From: Cytophagales bacterium CG12_big_fil_rev_8_21_14_0_65_40_12
GTDB taxonomy: Bacteria > Bacteroidota > Bacteroidia > Cytophagales > Cyclobacteriaceae
Assembly (NCBI GenBank): GCA_002786855.1
Contig: PCUU01000056.1
Location: 519-64,518, forward strand
Direction: 5' to 3'
Length of the DNA stretch: 64,000 nt
Of this stretch, positions 52,306-62,620 are shown piece after piece. The notes beneath the pieces were generated by a model. It saw only the letters and a list, made by a program, of their open reading frames with translations, was not told the origin of the DNA and did no database searches. The position numbers and the translations under genes were made by a program. Within the stretch, counting starts at the first letter, position 1, and each line of letters begins with the position of its first letter.

Positions 52306-55050
52306 ATGAGTGAAAATTTAAGTAACGGAGAAGATAGAGAACTACAAGAAGTAAGGCCTGTAGCGGGCATGTACGAAGATTGGTTCCTGGATTATGCGTC
52401 TTATGTAATTTTAGAAAGGGCGGTGCCAGCCATACAGGACGGATTTAAACCTGTGCAACGCAGGATTCTCCATGCCATGAAAGAAATGGACGATGGCCGC
52501 TTTAACAAAGTAGCGAACGTCATAGGCCAAACCATGCAGTATCACCCACATGGAGATGCCTCAATAGGAGATGCCATTGTCAATATCGGCCAAAAGGATT
52601 TGCTAATTGAAACCCAAGGGAACTGGGGCGATATTCGTACGGGTGATAGTGCGGCAGCCGCTCGATATATTGAAGCTCGGCTTTCCAAGTTCGCTTTAGA
52701 AGTTGTTTTTAATCCTCAGACCACTGATTGGCAATTGTCTTATGATGGACGAAAGAAGGAACCCGTTACCCTGCCTGTAAAATTTCCTTTGCTTTTGGCC
52801 CAGGGAGTAGAGGGGATTGCCGTTGGTTTATCTACTAAAATATTGCCTCACAATTTCATTGAGCTTATTCAAGGATCGATAAAAATCCTTCAAGGCAAAA
52901 AAGTAAAAGTGTACCCTGACTTCCCGACAGGGGGAATGGCAGATTTTGAAGAATATAACGAAGGTTTGCGTGGAGGAAGAATTAAGGTAAGGGCTAAAAT
53001 CGAAGAGGAGGACAAAAAGAGCCTTATCATCAAAGACATCCCTTTTGGAACTACGACTACCACTGTCATAGATTCAATCATTAAGGCGAATGACAAGGGC
53101 AAAATAAAAATCAAAAAGGTGGTGGATAACACTGCCGAGCATGTCGAAATCTACATCGAATTGGCACCAGGCCAATCGCCCAATATTACCATTGATGCCC
53201 TTTATGCTTTCACAGATTGCGAAGTAAGTATTTCGCCAAACGCCTGTGTGATTATAGACGACAAGCCTCACTTCATCACCGTCAACGAAATCCTCAGGAT
53301 TTGTACGGACCAAACGGTGGTATTGCTGAGAAGAGAGTTAGAGATTAGAAAAGCCGAATTACTCGAAAAACTACTCTTCTCTTCGCTAGAAAAGATTTTC
53401 ATCGAAAACAGGATTTACCGTGATATCGAAGAATGTGAAACTTGGGAAGCCGTAATTGAAACCATCGATCGTGGTTTGGATCCCTTCAAACCTCAGTTTT
53501 ACAGAGAAATCACACATGACGATATTCTCCGTTTGACCGAAATTAAAATCAAGCGAATTTCTAAGTTCGACACTTTTAAGGCCGATGAACTTATGCGCAA
53601 GCTGGAAGAAGAGCTTGCAGAGGTAGAGCATCATTTGGCCAATTTGGTAGAGTATGCCATAGCATATTACCAAAAGCTTTTGGATAAATATGGCAAAGGC
53701 CGTGAGCGCAAAACCGAAATAAAGTCTTTCGAAAACATTACCGCTACGGTGGTAGCAGCCAATAACGCAAAGCTCTATGTCAATCGTGCCGAAGGTTTCA
53801 TTGGTTATGGCATGAAAAAAGATGAGTTCGTTTGTGACTGTTCTGATATAGATGATGTAATTGTTTTCAGGCGAGATGGCGTTTTTCAGGTCGTTCGGAT
53901 TTCTGAGAAAATTTTTGTGGGCAAAGACATCATTCATGTAGGCGTTTTCAACAAGAATGATGAACGAATGGTCTATAATATGATTTACCTCGATGGAAAA
54001 TCAGGCCGAAGTATGGTCAAGCGTTTCCAAGTTTTGGGCGTAACCCGCGACAAAGAGTACGATTTGACCAAAGGAGAACGAGGCTCTAAAGTGCTTTACT
54101 TTACCGCCAATCCAAATGGCGAAGCCGAGTTGGTCACCATTTTCCTTACCTCAGGAGCCAAAGCCAGGGTAAAGGTCTTTGATTTTGACTTTTCCGACAT
54201 TGAAATCAAAGGAAGAAGTGCCGGAGGAAACATTGCTACCCGTTATCCTGTCAGGAAGATTCAGCTCAAAATGGAGGGGAAATCTACTTTGGGGGGTGTT
54301 AATATTTGGTATGACGATGCTGTTGGCCGACTTAATCGCGATGATAGAGGAAGGCTTTTAGGCAACTTTCAAAGTGAAGACAAGATACTGGTCATCTTCG
54401 ATTCTGGCGAATATGAAATCACCAGTTTTGAACTGACCAACCGATATGAAACCGACAAAATTCATTTGATTGAGAAGTTCAATCCTAATGCGGTCATTTC
54501 AGTCATACATTTCGATCCAGAGGCACAATTGCATTTGGTGAAGAGATTCCAAATTGAAACAAGTACCCTGGATAAGAAATTTGTTTTCATCAGCGAGCAA
54601 AAAGGAGCCAAATTAGTTTTGGCCACTACGGTGCCACAACCTCAGGTAGAGGTCACCTACATGATCAAAGGGGTGAAAGAGCGAAAAACCATGTCGGTAG
54701 ATTTAGACATGCTCATTGACATAAAGGGCTGGAAGGCAATGGGGAATAAGCTTACACCACATGCCGTGAAAAAGGTTACCCTTTTGAATGGTAGCAGTGA
54801 TAAGAAAGCAGAGGCTGATGCAATGGAAGACATTCAGGAAGCAACCATAGCCGCTGAAGAAACCAGTAGTGAAGAAGCGATCCAAGCAGTTGAAATAGAA
54901 GAGGTTGAGCCTGAAAGGTCAATTCCAGTAGCGCCACCTGAACCTGTAGCCCAGCCAAAGCCAGTTGCACCACCAAAAACTGAACCGCCAACCAATGGGA
55001 AGGACAAAGAAGGTGGCTATAATATTGGAGATACCATCGAGCTGTTTTAA
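52306..55050 (+). CDS. parC: DNA topoisomerase IV subunit A
   Basis: 914 residues. The winged-helix region has PVQRRILHAMKEMDDGR and YHPHGDASIGDAIVNIGQ; the catalytic tyrosine is Y121 in AAAARYIEARLSK. The tower and coiled coil (about 350-480) are followed by a beta-pinwheel C-terminal domain (500-800). A low-complexity acidic then Pro-rich tail (about residues 830-895, PVAPPEPVAQPKPVAPPK) precedes a short conserved end GYNIGDTIELF. It cuts and rejoins DNA with ParE. The original operon with parE is now interrupted by the GxxExxY element. Confidence 0.95.
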   Translation: MSENLSNGEDRELQEVRPVAGMYEDWFLDYASYVILERAVPAIQDGFKPVQRRILHAMKEMDDGRFNKVANVIGQTMQYHPHGDASIGDAIVNIGQKDLLIETQGNWGDIRTGDSAAAARYIEARLSKFALEVVFNPQTTDWQLSYDGRKKEPVTLPVKFPLLLAQGVEGIAVGLSTKILPHNFIELIQGSIKILQGKKVKVYPDFPTGGMADFEEYNEGLRGGRIKVRAKIEEEDKKSLIIKDIPFGTTTTTVIDSIIKANDKGKIKIKKVVDNTAEHVEIYIELAPGQSPNITIDALYAFTDCEVSISPNACVIIDDKPHFITVNEILRICTDQTVVLLRRELEIRKAELLEKLLFSSLEKIFIENRIYRDIEECETWEAVIETIDRGLDPFKPQFYREITHDDILRLTEIKIKRISKFDTFKADELMRKLEEELAEVEHHLANLVEYAIAYYQKLLDKYGKGRERKTEIKSFENITATVVAANNAKLYVNRAEGFIGYGMKKDEFVCDCSDIDDVIVFRRDGVFQVVRISEKIFVGKDIIHVGVFNKNDERMVYNMIYLDGKSGRSMVKRFQVLGVTRDKEYDLTKGERGSKVLYFTANPNGEAELVTIFLTSGAKARVKVFDFDFSDIEIKGRSAGGNIATRYPVRKIQLKMEGKSTLGGVNIWYDDAVGRLNRDDRGRLLGNFQSEDKILVIFDSGEYEITSFELTNRYETDKIHLIEKFNPNAVISVIHFDPEAQLHLVKRFQIETSTLDKKFVFISEQKGAKLVLATTVPQPQVEVTYMIKGVKERKTMSVDLDMLIDIKGWKAMGNKLTPHAVKKVTLLNGSSDKKAEADAMEDIQEATIAAEETSSEEAIQAVEIEEVEPERSIPVAPPEPVAQPKPVAPPKTEPPTNGKDKEGGYNIGDTIELF

Positions 55051-55084
55051 ACATTTGGTTGTCAAGCATACGATTGAACGATAT

Positions 55085-55119
55085 AAGCTGCTGACTTTCA
55101 TTCAGCAGCTTTCTTTTTT
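55085..55119 (+). terminator. Rho-independent terminator after parC
   Basis: AAGCTGCTGA (55085-55094) pairs perfectly with TCAGCAGCTT (55102-55111), followed by TCTTTTTTA. It closes the parE-parC transcript just before the promoter of the methyltransferase gene. Confidence 0.9.
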
Positions 55120-55120
55120 A

Positions 55121-55128
55121 TACTTTTG
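55121..55128 (+). promoter_or_regulatory. -7 promoter element for the SpoU methyltransferase
   Basis: TACTTTTG matches TAnnTTTG exactly, two bases after the T tract of the parC terminator. No clear -33 TTG is present. The expected transcription start near 55135 excludes translation starts before it and supports the TTG at 55147. Confidence 0.5.
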
Positions 55129-55146
55129 CTTTTTAAAAACACCGCT

Positions 55147-55830
55147 TTGCAGCCTGAATTGATCGATCTATTAGAGGAATTTGTAACTGAAAACAAAGTT
55201 CAGTTAATCAAAAAGGTACTTGCAGAGCGTACAAGACATTTTGCCGTTGTGCTTGAAGATGTTTATCATCCCCACAATGCCAGTGCTGTGTTAAGGACCA
55301 TTGATTGCTTTGGTCTTCAGGATTTGTACATTACCCAAAAGCTCCATGATTATCAACTTAATCCTAACATTGTTCGAGGTGCCTCAAATTGGGTAAGCCT
55401 GCATAAGTACGAAAGGGCCGAAGGAAGCACAATCAAATGCTTTCAAGAGCTGAGGCAGAAAAATTATCGCATTGTAGCTACAACCCCAGACCCCAAATCT
55501 GCATCTATACACGAGTTGGATATTTCGCAAAAGACGGCAATTGTGTTTGGAGCAGAACATGAGGGGATTTCGGAATTCGCCAAGCAAGAAGCCGATGAAT
55601 TGGTGCACATTCCAATGTATGGATTTACGGAGTCCTTCAATGTTTCTGTTAGCGTAGCCTTGATCTTAATGGATTTGGTGCGAAGGCTCAAGCAGAGCGA
55701 TATCGACTGGCAATTGACGCAAGAAGAACAGCAGGAATTGAAATTTGAATGGTACCAAAGAATCGTAAAAAGATCTGATATACATATTAAAACATACTTA
55801 AAGGAACGTTCTATAGCCGACATTGGTTGA
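55147..55830 (+). CDS. SpoU/TrmH-family RNA 2'-O-methyltransferase
   Basis: 227 residues from the TTG at 55147; an earlier in-frame TTG at 55126 lies inside the promoter element. Knotted SPOUT fold motifs: VLEDVYHPHNASAVLRT (motif 1), IVFGAEHEGIS (motif 2), and MYGFTESFNVSVSVALIL (motif 3). The resemblance is to TrmH-type tRNA Gm18 methyltransferases, but rRNA targets are possible. Single-gene transcript. Confidence 0.88.
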   Translation: MQPELIDLLEEFVTENKVQLIKKVLAERTRHFAVVLEDVYHPHNASAVLRTIDCFGLQDLYITQKLHDYQLNPNIVRGASNWVSLHKYERAEGSTIKCFQELRQKNYRIVATTPDPKSASIHELDISQKTAIVFGAEHEGISEFAKQEADELVHIPMYGFTESFNVSVSVALILMDLVRRLKQSDIDWQLTQEEQQELKFEWYQRIVKRSDIHIKTYLKERSIADIG

Positions 55831-55905
55831 TAGCGAAATAGAAAAGGCGGTATACTTTTTTGTGCTAAGGTCGTTCTAGCTTAATCATCTCACAAATACA
55901 AAAAC

Positions 55906-58398
55906 TTGAAATCAAAACATCTCATTACCCTGCTGATACTTGGATGGTCGTCAGTTTTGGCAGTTGGTCAACAAACAATCATTCGAGGAAAAGTTACCGA
56001 TGCAGAATCGGGCGATCCCGTACCTTTTGCGAATGTGGTTATTCAAGGGAGTAATGTAGGTACTCCAACTGATTTTGATGGCAACTACGAAATCAGAGGT
56101 GAGGCTGCCTCTGATACTATCATTTTCTCCTATATAGGTTACGAAACTAAAAAGAGAGTTTACCAAAAAGGGATTACTCAGGTGATGAATGTGCAATTAC
56201 AGCCAGAGGCAACGAGTCTAGCCGACTTTGTGGTGACCTCAGGCCGTACCGAGAACCCAGCCTTTCCCATCATGAGGGCGATTATTTACAATAAGAATAA
56301 GAACGACAAGCGAAGAATTGATGCCTATGAGTACGATTCCTACAATAAAATCGAAATTGATGTAGACAACATTACCGATGAATTCAGGGAGAAAAAGTAC
56401 ATGCAAAAGATTTCTGCTGTACTTGATAGTATAGATCAGATTGCAGGAGAAGATGGGAAACCAATCCTGCCGCTTTTTATCTCAGAATCACTTTCTAAGT
56501 TTTATTTCAGAAGCAATCCTAGACTACAAAAGGAGCAAATAATTAAGACGAAAATTACAGGTATTGGCATTGAAGATGGTTCACTCATTTCTCAAATCAT
56601 AGGCTCCTCTTTTCAAGAATACAACTTCTACCAAAACAGGATGAACATTGTAGACAAGGAATTTGCCTCCCCAATAGGTGATGGATGGAGGGTAGTCTAT
56701 GATTACGAATTGAAGGACAGTGCCTTTGTGGACGGTGAGTATTGCTACATCCTTGATTTTAAGCCAAAAAACAATCAGGAGTTGGCCTTTATTGGTACCA
56801 TGTGGGTGGCAAAAGATGATTATGGAATCAAGCGAATGGATGCCACCATGCAGCCCACAGCAAACCTCAATTTTATCGAGAAAATCAAGATTCAGCAAGA
56901 ATTACAACGCATGGAAAACGGGGCTTGGATACCTGTTAAATCACGGGTGTTGATCGATGCTTCTGAAATCACCAAGAAATCGGCAGGGTTTTTAGCCAAA
57001 TTTTATACTTCCAACAAAAACATAACGCTGACCGAGCCGAAACCAAATAAGTTTTTTGAAAGAACCATTGAGTTAGAAGAAGACGCCCGTATCTCTGATG
57101 ATGCTTTTTGGGTAGCTAATCGTCACGATTCATTGTCTAGAACTGAAATCAGTGTAATCGCTATGATCGATTCGCTTAAGCAAATCCCAATCGTTAAAAC
57201 CTGGACAGAACTATTGAAAACCTTTGCAAGAGGCTATGTTGAAGTTGGAAAGTTTGACTTGGGGCCTTGGCCATTTTTAGTTTCTGCCAATAATATAGAG
57301 GGGTTCAGGACCCGAGTGGGAGGAAGGACCAACGAAAATTTTAGCTTAAAATGGCAGTTCAATGGCTATTTGGCCTATGGGTTCAAAGATAAGGAGTTCA
57401 AATATGGACTTGGCGTTACCCATATCATTTCACGGAAAAAATGGACGACCTTTTCTATCAATTATCGAAAGGACATTGATCAACTCGGGCTTCAGCCCGA
57501 TGGGATTACCGATATTGATAATGCCAATGCCTTTGTGGCGCTGACCCAATTAGGCAATCTGATCAGGCCTTTTGCCTATGAAAGAATTCAAGTAGATTTT
57601 ACTTCTCAAGTTTCTAAACCTTTCTCTTTTAGTTTAAGGCTTAAGAATCAAGATTTTTCTCCACTTTTCGATGGCTTCAGCTATTTCACGCAACCCGAAA
57701 ATGCCTTGTCGCCAGAGGCCTCGAATTATACTACTTCGGAAGCAACCCTGAAACTGAAATATGCCAAGGACGAAACCTTTATCATCAACGATAATAGCAG
57801 AATCAGCTTAGGTACTTTAAGATGGCCGACTTTTGTGGTGGCTTATACAAGAGGTTTTAAAGGGCCTTTGGGTGGTGATTTCAACTTTAACAAGTTGGAT
57901 GTTGGCATTTCACAAAGATTGAAAGTGGGGGTTTTTGGAGTTTCATTTTATCAAATCACTGCGAGTAGGGTATTCGATCCAGTTCCCTATCCTTTGCTGA
58001 CCGCTCATATAGGCAATGAACAGCCCATTTATGCCAGCTTTGCTTTTAATACCATGAATTTTTATGAGTTTGTAAGTCAATCTTACGCATCACTTCGTTA
58101 TCAGCATTTTTTCGAGGGCTTTATCTTGAACCGAATTCCTTTATTAAAAAAGTTGAAATGGAGGCTAGTGGCCAGTGGTAACTTACTTTATGGCCAGGTA
58201 AGCGACAAAACGCTGGCGAGTCAGCCTAACGTGGATTTCCTCACTTTAGATCCTAACAAACCTTTTAGCGAAGTTGGTATTGGAGTAGAAAATATATTCA
58301 AGGTATTCAGAGTGGATTTCTTCCAGAGACTTACCTATTTGGATAATCCAGATGTAACCCAGCGTCAAATCAAAGTGAGCTTTAATTTGTCTTTATAA
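55906..58398 (+). CDS. Outer-membrane protein with CarboxypepD_reg-like and DUF5686 domains
   Basis: 830 residues. The start is TTG at 55906, directly opening the signal peptide (KSKHLITLLILGWSSVLAVGQ). Residues 25-110 form a carboxypeptidase-regulatory-like domain (IIRGKVTDAESGDPVPFANVVI, FDGNYEI, less contiguous), as in SusC-like proteins; the rest is a DUF5686 barrel ending IKVSFNLSL. No TonB plug is visible, so it is not a typical TonB receptor. A role in outer-membrane transport or assembly is inferred. TATACTTTTTTG upstream resembles a promoter. Confidence 0.85.
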   Translation: MKSKHLITLLILGWSSVLAVGQQTIIRGKVTDAESGDPVPFANVVIQGSNVGTPTDFDGNYEIRGEAASDTIIFSYIGYETKKRVYQKGITQVMNVQLQPEATSLADFVVTSGRTENPAFPIMRAIIYNKNKNDKRRIDAYEYDSYNKIEIDVDNITDEFREKKYMQKISAVLDSIDQIAGEDGKPILPLFISESLSKFYFRSNPRLQKEQIIKTKITGIGIEDGSLISQIIGSSFQEYNFYQNRMNIVDKEFASPIGDGWRVVYDYELKDSAFVDGEYCYILDFKPKNNQELAFIGTMWVAKDDYGIKRMDATMQPTANLNFIEKIKIQQELQRMENGAWIPVKSRVLIDASEITKKSAGFLAKFYTSNKNITLTEPKPNKFFERTIELEEDARISDDAFWVANRHDSLSRTEISVIAMIDSLKQIPIVKTWTELLKTFARGYVEVGKFDLGPWPFLVSANNIEGFRTRVGGRTNENFSLKWQFNGYLAYGFKDKEFKYGLGVTHIISRKKWTTFSINYRKDIDQLGLQPDGITDIDNANAFVALTQLGNLIRPFAYERIQVDFTSQVSKPFSFSLRLKNQDFSPLFDGFSYFTQPENALSPEASNYTTSEATLKLKYAKDETFIINDNSRISLGTLRWPTFVVAYTRGFKGPLGGDFNFNKLDVGISQRLKVGVFGVSFYQITASRVFDPVPYPLLTAHIGNEQPIYASFAFNTMNFYEFVSQSYASLRYQHFFEGFILNRIPLLKKLKWRLVASGNLLYGQVSDKTLASQPNVDFLTLDPNKPFSEVGIGVENIFKVFRVDFFQRLTYLDNPDVTQRQIKVSFNLSL

Positions 58399-58542
58399 GC
58401 CGTCTATTCATTTTGAAAAACTCGATTTTTTTAGTGTTTCAAGTGTTTTTGAATTAATTCTCTTAAATATTATTGCATCTTTGCGCATTCAAATAATCAT
58501 GAATCAAATCCAAATGGTTTGTAGCATTTGGTGAACAAAATT

Positions 58543-60495
58543 ATGAGTAGCGAAAGTATCAAAATCACCCTTCCTGATGGTTCAGTTAAAGAATTTTCAA
58601 AAGGAAGTTCGGCCATGGATGTGGCCTTAAGTATTAGCGAAGGATTAGCAAGAAACGTATTGGTTGCCGAAATTAACGGTGAAGTCAGAGATGCCAATAG
58701 ACCAATTAATGAAGATGCTTCAATCAAACTTTTAACATGGAATGATGACGAAGGCAAGGCCACTTTTTGGCATTCATCGGCCCATTTGATGGCCGAGGCC
58801 TTAGAATCTCTATACCCAGGTACAAAATTCGGTATTGGCCCAGCGATCGACAATGGTTTTTACTATGATGTTGATTTTGGTGATGACGTAGTTTTCGACC
58901 AAACTCAAATGGCGAAGATCGAGGCGAAAATGCTGGATTTAGCCAGAGAGAAGAACGAATACATCAGAACAGAAGTATCCAAAAGCGATGCAATTGACTA
59001 TTTCACCAAAAAAGGTGATGAGTATAAGTTAGACCTGATCGAAGGATTGGCCGATGGCTCAATCACGTTTTATCAGCAAGGCAATTTTACGGATTTGTGT
59101 AGAGGCCCGCACATCCCTAATACTGGTTTTATAAAAGCCGCCAAGGTTTTGAGTGTTGCTGGTGCCTATTGGAGAGGGGATGAAAAGAACAAGCAGCTTA
59201 CTCGCTTGTATGGTATTACCTTCCCTAAACAAAAAGAATTAGCAGAGTACCTCCATTTGTTGGAGGAGGCTAAAAAGCGCGACCACAGAAAACTTGGTCA
59301 AGAATTAGAGCTGTTCACTTTTTCTCAGAAAGTAGGTTTGGGCCTACCGCTATGGTTACCTAAAGGAGCCAAATTGAGAGAACGCCTGGAGACCTTCATG
59401 AGGAAAGCGCAGGTAAAAGCAGGTTACGATCCCGTGGTGACACCTCATATTGGGCATAAGAACTTGTATATTACCTCAGGTCATTATGAAAAATATGGAG
59501 CTGACTCGTTTCAGCCGATCAAGACGCCTAATGAAGGAGAGGAGTTTTTGCTAAAACCAATGAACTGTCCTCACCATTGCGAGATTTACAAGTCGAGACC
59601 AAGATCGTACAAAGAATTGCCAGTTCGTTTGGCTGAGTTTGGCACGGTTTATCGCTACGAGCAAAGTGGTGAGCTGCATGGGTTGACCCGCGTAAGGGGC
59701 TTTACCCAAGATGACGCACATATTTTCTGTACGGAAGATCAGGTAAAAGAAGAATTTATCAAGGTAATTGATTTGGTGCTTTATGTGTTTGAATCTTTGG
59801 GATTTGAAAACTTTACTGCACAAATTTCTTTGCGCGATCCAGAAAATAAGCAAAAGTACATTGGTACTGATGAGGCTTGGCATAAAGCAGAATCCGCTAT
59901 TATTGAAGCTGCCGCAGAAAAGAACTTAATTACTGTAACTGAATTAGGTGAAGCCGCTTTTTATGGTCCTAAGTTAGATTTTATGGTCAAGGATGCGCTG
60001 GGTAGAAAGTGGCAACTCGGAACAATTCAGGTAGATTATAACCTGCCAGAAAGATTTGAGCTAGAGTATACTGGCGCTGACAATCAAAAACATAGGCCTG
60101 TAATGATCCACAGGGCACCGTTTGGCTCACTGGAAAGGTTTGTGGCAGTTTTAATTGAGCATTGCGCTGGTGACTTTCCACTTTGGTTAACACCAGATCA
60201 AGTAGCCATTCTACCAATTTCAGAGAAATATGGTGAATATGCGCAGCAAGTTTTTAAGCATCTAGAATCTGAAGACATTACGGGTTTTGTAGACAATCGA
60301 GACGAAAAAATCGGTAGAAAAATCCGTGATGCGGAGGTGAAAAAGATTCCTTTAATGCTTATTGTAGGAGACAAAGAACAAGAGAATAATCAAGTCTCGG
60401 TAAGAAGGCATGGAGAGGGAGACCTTGGAAGCATGTCGATCGAGGAGTTTATGGCTTTCTTTGTAAAGGAGAAGGCTAAATCGCTTAATCTTTAA
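58543..60495 (+). CDS. thrS: Threonyl-tRNA synthetase
   Basis: 650 residues from the ATG at 58543; a TTG at 58528 is in frame but adds only five residues without similarity. Domains: TGS (1-60, [13 protein letters not shown]), an editing domain with [11 protein letters not shown], a class II catalytic core with [12 protein letters not shown] (zinc Cys), [13 protein letters not shown], and [13 protein letters not shown], and an anticodon-binding domain from about residue 545. Upstream of infC-rpmI-rplT, 86 bp away, a common operon order. CATCTTTG at 58476-58483 is one mismatch from the -7 consensus. Confidence 0.96.
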   Translation: MSSESIKITLPDGSVKEFSKGSSAMDVALSISEGLARNVLVAEINGEVRDANRPINEDASIKLLTWNDDEGKATFWHSSAHLMAEALESLYPGTKFGIGPAIDNGFYYDVDFGDDVVFDQTQMAKIEAKMLDLAREKNEYIRTEVSKSDAIDYFTKKGDEYKLDLIEGLADGSITFYQQGNFTDLCRGPHIPNTGFIKAAKVLSVAGAYWRGDEKNKQLTRLYGITFPKQKELAEYLHLLEEAKKRDHRKLGQELELFTFSQKVGLGLPLWLPKGAKLRERLETFMRKAQVKAGYDPVVTPHIGHKNLYITSGHYEKYGADSFQPIKTPNEGEEFLLKPMNCPHHCEIYKSRPRSYKELPVRLAEFGTVYRYEQSGELHGLTRVRGFTQDDAHIFCTEDQVKEEFIKVIDLVLYVFESLGFENFTAQISLRDPENKQKYIGTDEAWHKAESAIIEAAAEKNLITVTELGEAAFYGPKLDFMVKDALGRKWQLGTIQVDYNLPERFELEYTGADNQKHRPVMIHRAPFGSLERFVAVLIEHCAGDFPLWLTPDQVAILPISEKYGEYAQQVFKHLESEDITGFVDNRDEKIGRKIRDAEVKKIPLMLIVGDKEQENNQVSVRRHGEGDLGSMSIEEFMAFFVKEKAKSLNL

Positions 60496-60569
60496 TATTT
60501 AATTTGCTTCGAAGAGCTTATTGATAATTAGAAAATTATACCGATATTTGCACACATTTTTAACAAAAC

Positions 60570-60584
60570 AAGGAGGTTAACATC
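60570..60584 (+). promoter_or_regulatory. Strong Shine-Dalgarno and ATC start of infC
   Basis: AAGGAGGT at 60570-60577 is a full anti-SD match, rare in this window. ATC at 60582 lies 5 bases after AGGAGG, while the first ATG in frame (60591) lies 14 bases after it. Spacing therefore favours ATC as the initiation codon. Confidence 0.6.
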
Positions 60585-61136
60585 GCAAAAATGAGGAGAA
60601 AGTACCCCCCGAGAGGTAGGGTAGAAGAGCCATACAAAGTCAACGAGAAAATCATGGCCTCGAAAGTTCGTGTAGTTGGCGAGAATGTTGAAGTGGATGT
60701 CTATGAAATAGATAAAGCCCTTCAAATGGCTAGAGATCAAGGACTTGATCTTGTAGAGATTTCTCCAACGGCAGACCCACCTGTTTGTAAGATTGTAGAT
60801 TACTCTAAGTTTAAGTACGATCAGAAAAAGAAGCAAAAGGAAATTAAAGCCAAAGCTTCTAAAACTGTAATCAAAGAAATCAGGTTTGGTCCAAATACGG
60901 ATGACCACGATTTCAACTTTAAACTTAACCATGCGGTTGGATTCCTAAAAGAAGGATCAAAAGTGAAAGCTTATGTTCATTTTAGAGGAAGAACAATTGT
61001 TTATAAGGAAAGAGGGGAGATTTTATTATTGAAATTTGCCCAAGCTTTAGAGGAATATGCTAAGGTGGAACAAATGCCAAAGCTAGAAGGAAAAAGGATG
61101 TTCCTTTTCTTGACTCCTAAAGCAATTAAAAAGTAA
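60582..61136 (+). CDS. infC: Translation initiation factor IF-3
   Basis: 184 residues if started at ATC 60582, 181 from ATG 60591. N-terminal domain [13 protein letters not shown] and [27 protein letters not shown]-terminal domain [19 protein letters not shown] and [11 protein letters not shown]-3 discriminates against poor start codons and many bacteria autoregulate it through a rare start codon (AUU in E. coli); the strong Shine-Dalgarno sequence placed for ATC suggests the same logic here. First of infC-rpmI-rplT. Confidence 0.95.
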   Translation: MAKMRRKYPPRGRVEEPYKVNEKIMASKVRVVGENVEVDVYEIDKALQMARDQGLDLVEISPTADPPVCKIVDYSKFKYDQKKKQKEIKAKASKTVIKEIRFGPNTDDHDFNFKLNHAVGFLKEGSKVKAYVHFRGRTIVYKERGEILLLKFAQALEEYAKVEQMPKLEGKRMFLFLTPKAIKK

Positions 61137-61163
61137 TACCAGTTTTTATTAAATAAATTTAAA

Positions 61164-61358
61164 ATGCCTAAAGCAAAAACTAAATCAGGAGCTAAAAAGC
61201 GTTTCAAATTGACAGGAACAGGCAAGATCAAAAGAAAGCACGCTTTCAAAAGCCATATCCTAACCAAGAAGGAAACGAAGCAAAAACGTAATCTTACAGA
61301 CATGACATTAGTGCACAAGTCTGATGAGAAGAACGTTAGAGCTATGCTAAACATTTAA
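61164..61358 (+). CDS. rpmI: 50S ribosomal protein L35
   Basis: 64 residues, highly basic: [20 protein letters not shown], then [17 protein letters not shown]. Typical L35 length and sequence. 27 bp after infC and 88 bp before rplT; that 88-bp spacer contains a small CTTGA/TCAAG hairpin (61404-61419) that might belong to an L20-responsive leader, but the evidence is slim. Confidence 0.97.
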   Translation: MPKAKTKSGAKKRFKLTGTGKIKRKHAFKSHILTKKETKQKRNLTDMTLVHKSDEKNVRAMLNI

Positions 61359-61446
61359 AAAAGTACAGGTTAAATTGTTTCACCCGATGTTTGGTTATAA
61401 GCACTTGAGTTAAATCAAGACACCAAAGGTCAAAAAAATTAGAACT

Positions 61447-61791
61447 ATGCCAAGATCAGTAAACGCGGTAGCGTCAAGAGCAAAAAGAAAAAGAATATTG
61501 AAATTAGCCAAGGGCTATTTCGGTAGAAAAAAGAATGTATGGACAGTAGCGAAGAACCAAATTGAAAAAGGTCTTCAATTCGCATACAGAGACAGAAAAG
61601 CAAAGAAAAGAGAGTTTAGAAAACTTTGGATTCAAAGAATCAATGCAGGTGCAAGGCTTCATGGAATGTCATATTCTCAGTTAATGGGAGCTTTAGGCAA
61701 GTCAGGCATCGAATTGAACCGTAAGGTACTTGCAGATTTAGCGATGAACCACCCAGAAGCATTTACTGCTGTGGTGAATAAAGTGAAATAA
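61447..61791 (+). CDS. rplT: 50S ribosomal protein L20
   Basis: 114 residues, basic, with [17 protein letters not shown] and [20 protein letters not shown], as in all L20 proteins. Structural for 23S rRNA folding during assembly; in other bacteria it represses the infC-rpmI-rplT mRNA. Last gene of the operon, followed by a clear terminator. Confidence 0.97.
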   Translation: MPRSVNAVASRAKRKRILKLAKGYFGRKKNVWTVAKNQIEKGLQFAYRDRKAKKREFRKLWIQRINAGARLHGMSYSQLMGALGKSGIELNRKVLADLAMNHPEAFTAVVNKVK

Positions 61792-61813
61792 GCTTTTAGC
61801 AATATTGAGGATG

Positions 61814-61839
61814 AACCCTAGCTTTGGCTGGGGTTTTTT
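61814..61839 (+). terminator. Rho-independent terminator after rplT
   Basis: AACCCTAGC (61814-61822) pairs with GCTGGGGTT (61827-61835; one T-G pair) over a TTTG loop, then TTTT. It ends the thrS-infC-rpmI-rplT transcripts. Confidence 0.9.
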
Positions 61840-61906
61840 CGTTTATGGCCGTGTGTAAAAAATAAAAGGGAAAGGCGGAATAACGAACAAGCGCATCATC
61901 TTGAAT

Positions 61907-62617
61907 CTATAGCTTTACAATCGCAGCTTCGTCCATAAACCAATACAGGTGATCCGAAGTCGGCTGAATATAGTAAGCCGGGTAGGTTTTATATCTGCCC
62001 ACTTGATGCATGATTTCCTCTACCTTCTCAGCTTTACTCGCACCAGTCACTAGAAAGCATACCTCTTTGGCATTGTTGATCACCTTGCCGGTAAGCGTTA
62101 TGCGCTGCTGACCAGAGTCTGGATGAGTTGCAACTGCACATAGTGCGTTGGAAGTTAGCAGTTCCATTTGATGAGGAAAAATAGAGGCGGTATGTCCATC
62201 TTCACCTAATCCTAATATGATCATATCGAATTGTGGCAGTCCATTGGCTTGTTCCAACTCGGTTTGAAGTAGATTTGAATAGCGTTCTGCTTCTGTTTCT
62301 GGGTCATTTTCGCCTAGCACTCTGTGAACATTGCTTTCTGGAATCGCTGCTTTGGAAATAAGGTGCTCAAAAGTCATTTTGTAATTGCTCTGGTCATCGG
62401 TGGGTGCAACGCAACGCTCATCTCCCCAAAACAAATGAATTTTATTCCAGTCAATTTTCTTTGCGTAGTCTTTTGCCAGAATATCAAAAAGTAGCTTTGG
62501 TGTTGATCCACCCGAAAGGGCAATGGTCAATCTTTCGGCATTCTTTTGCTGGTTAAACAAGTATTCGGCAAATGCTTGTGCGGTTTCCTTAGCTGAGCTT
62601 TGAATCAGATTCTTCAT
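61907..62617 (-). CDS. pgl: 6-phosphogluconolactonase
   Basis: 236 residues of the DevB/SOL type, second step of the oxidative pentose phosphate pathway. Marks: LTIALSGGSTPKLLFDIL, LFWGDERCVAPTDDQSNY, DMIILGLGEDGHTASIFP. Lies 3 bp after the zwf stop, so the two enzymes acting in sequence are made from one transcript. Confidence 0.94.
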   Translation of the reverse strand: MKNLIQSSAKETAQAFAEYLFNQQKNAERLTIALSGGSTPKLLFDILAKDYAKKIDWNKIHLFWGDERCVAPTDDQSNYKMTFEHLISKAAIPESNVHRVLGENDPETEAERYSNLLQTELEQANGLPQFDMIILGLGEDGHTASIFPHQMELLTSNALCAVATHPDSGQQRITLTGKVINNAKEVCFLVTGASKAEKVEEIMHQVGRYKTYPAYYIQPTSDHLYWFMDEAAIVKL

Positions 62618-62620
62618 TCC

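Noticed and set aside
53386-53937. 183-codon minus-strand frame inside parC
   Set aside because: Antisense shadow of a conserved essential gene with no recognisable protein features.
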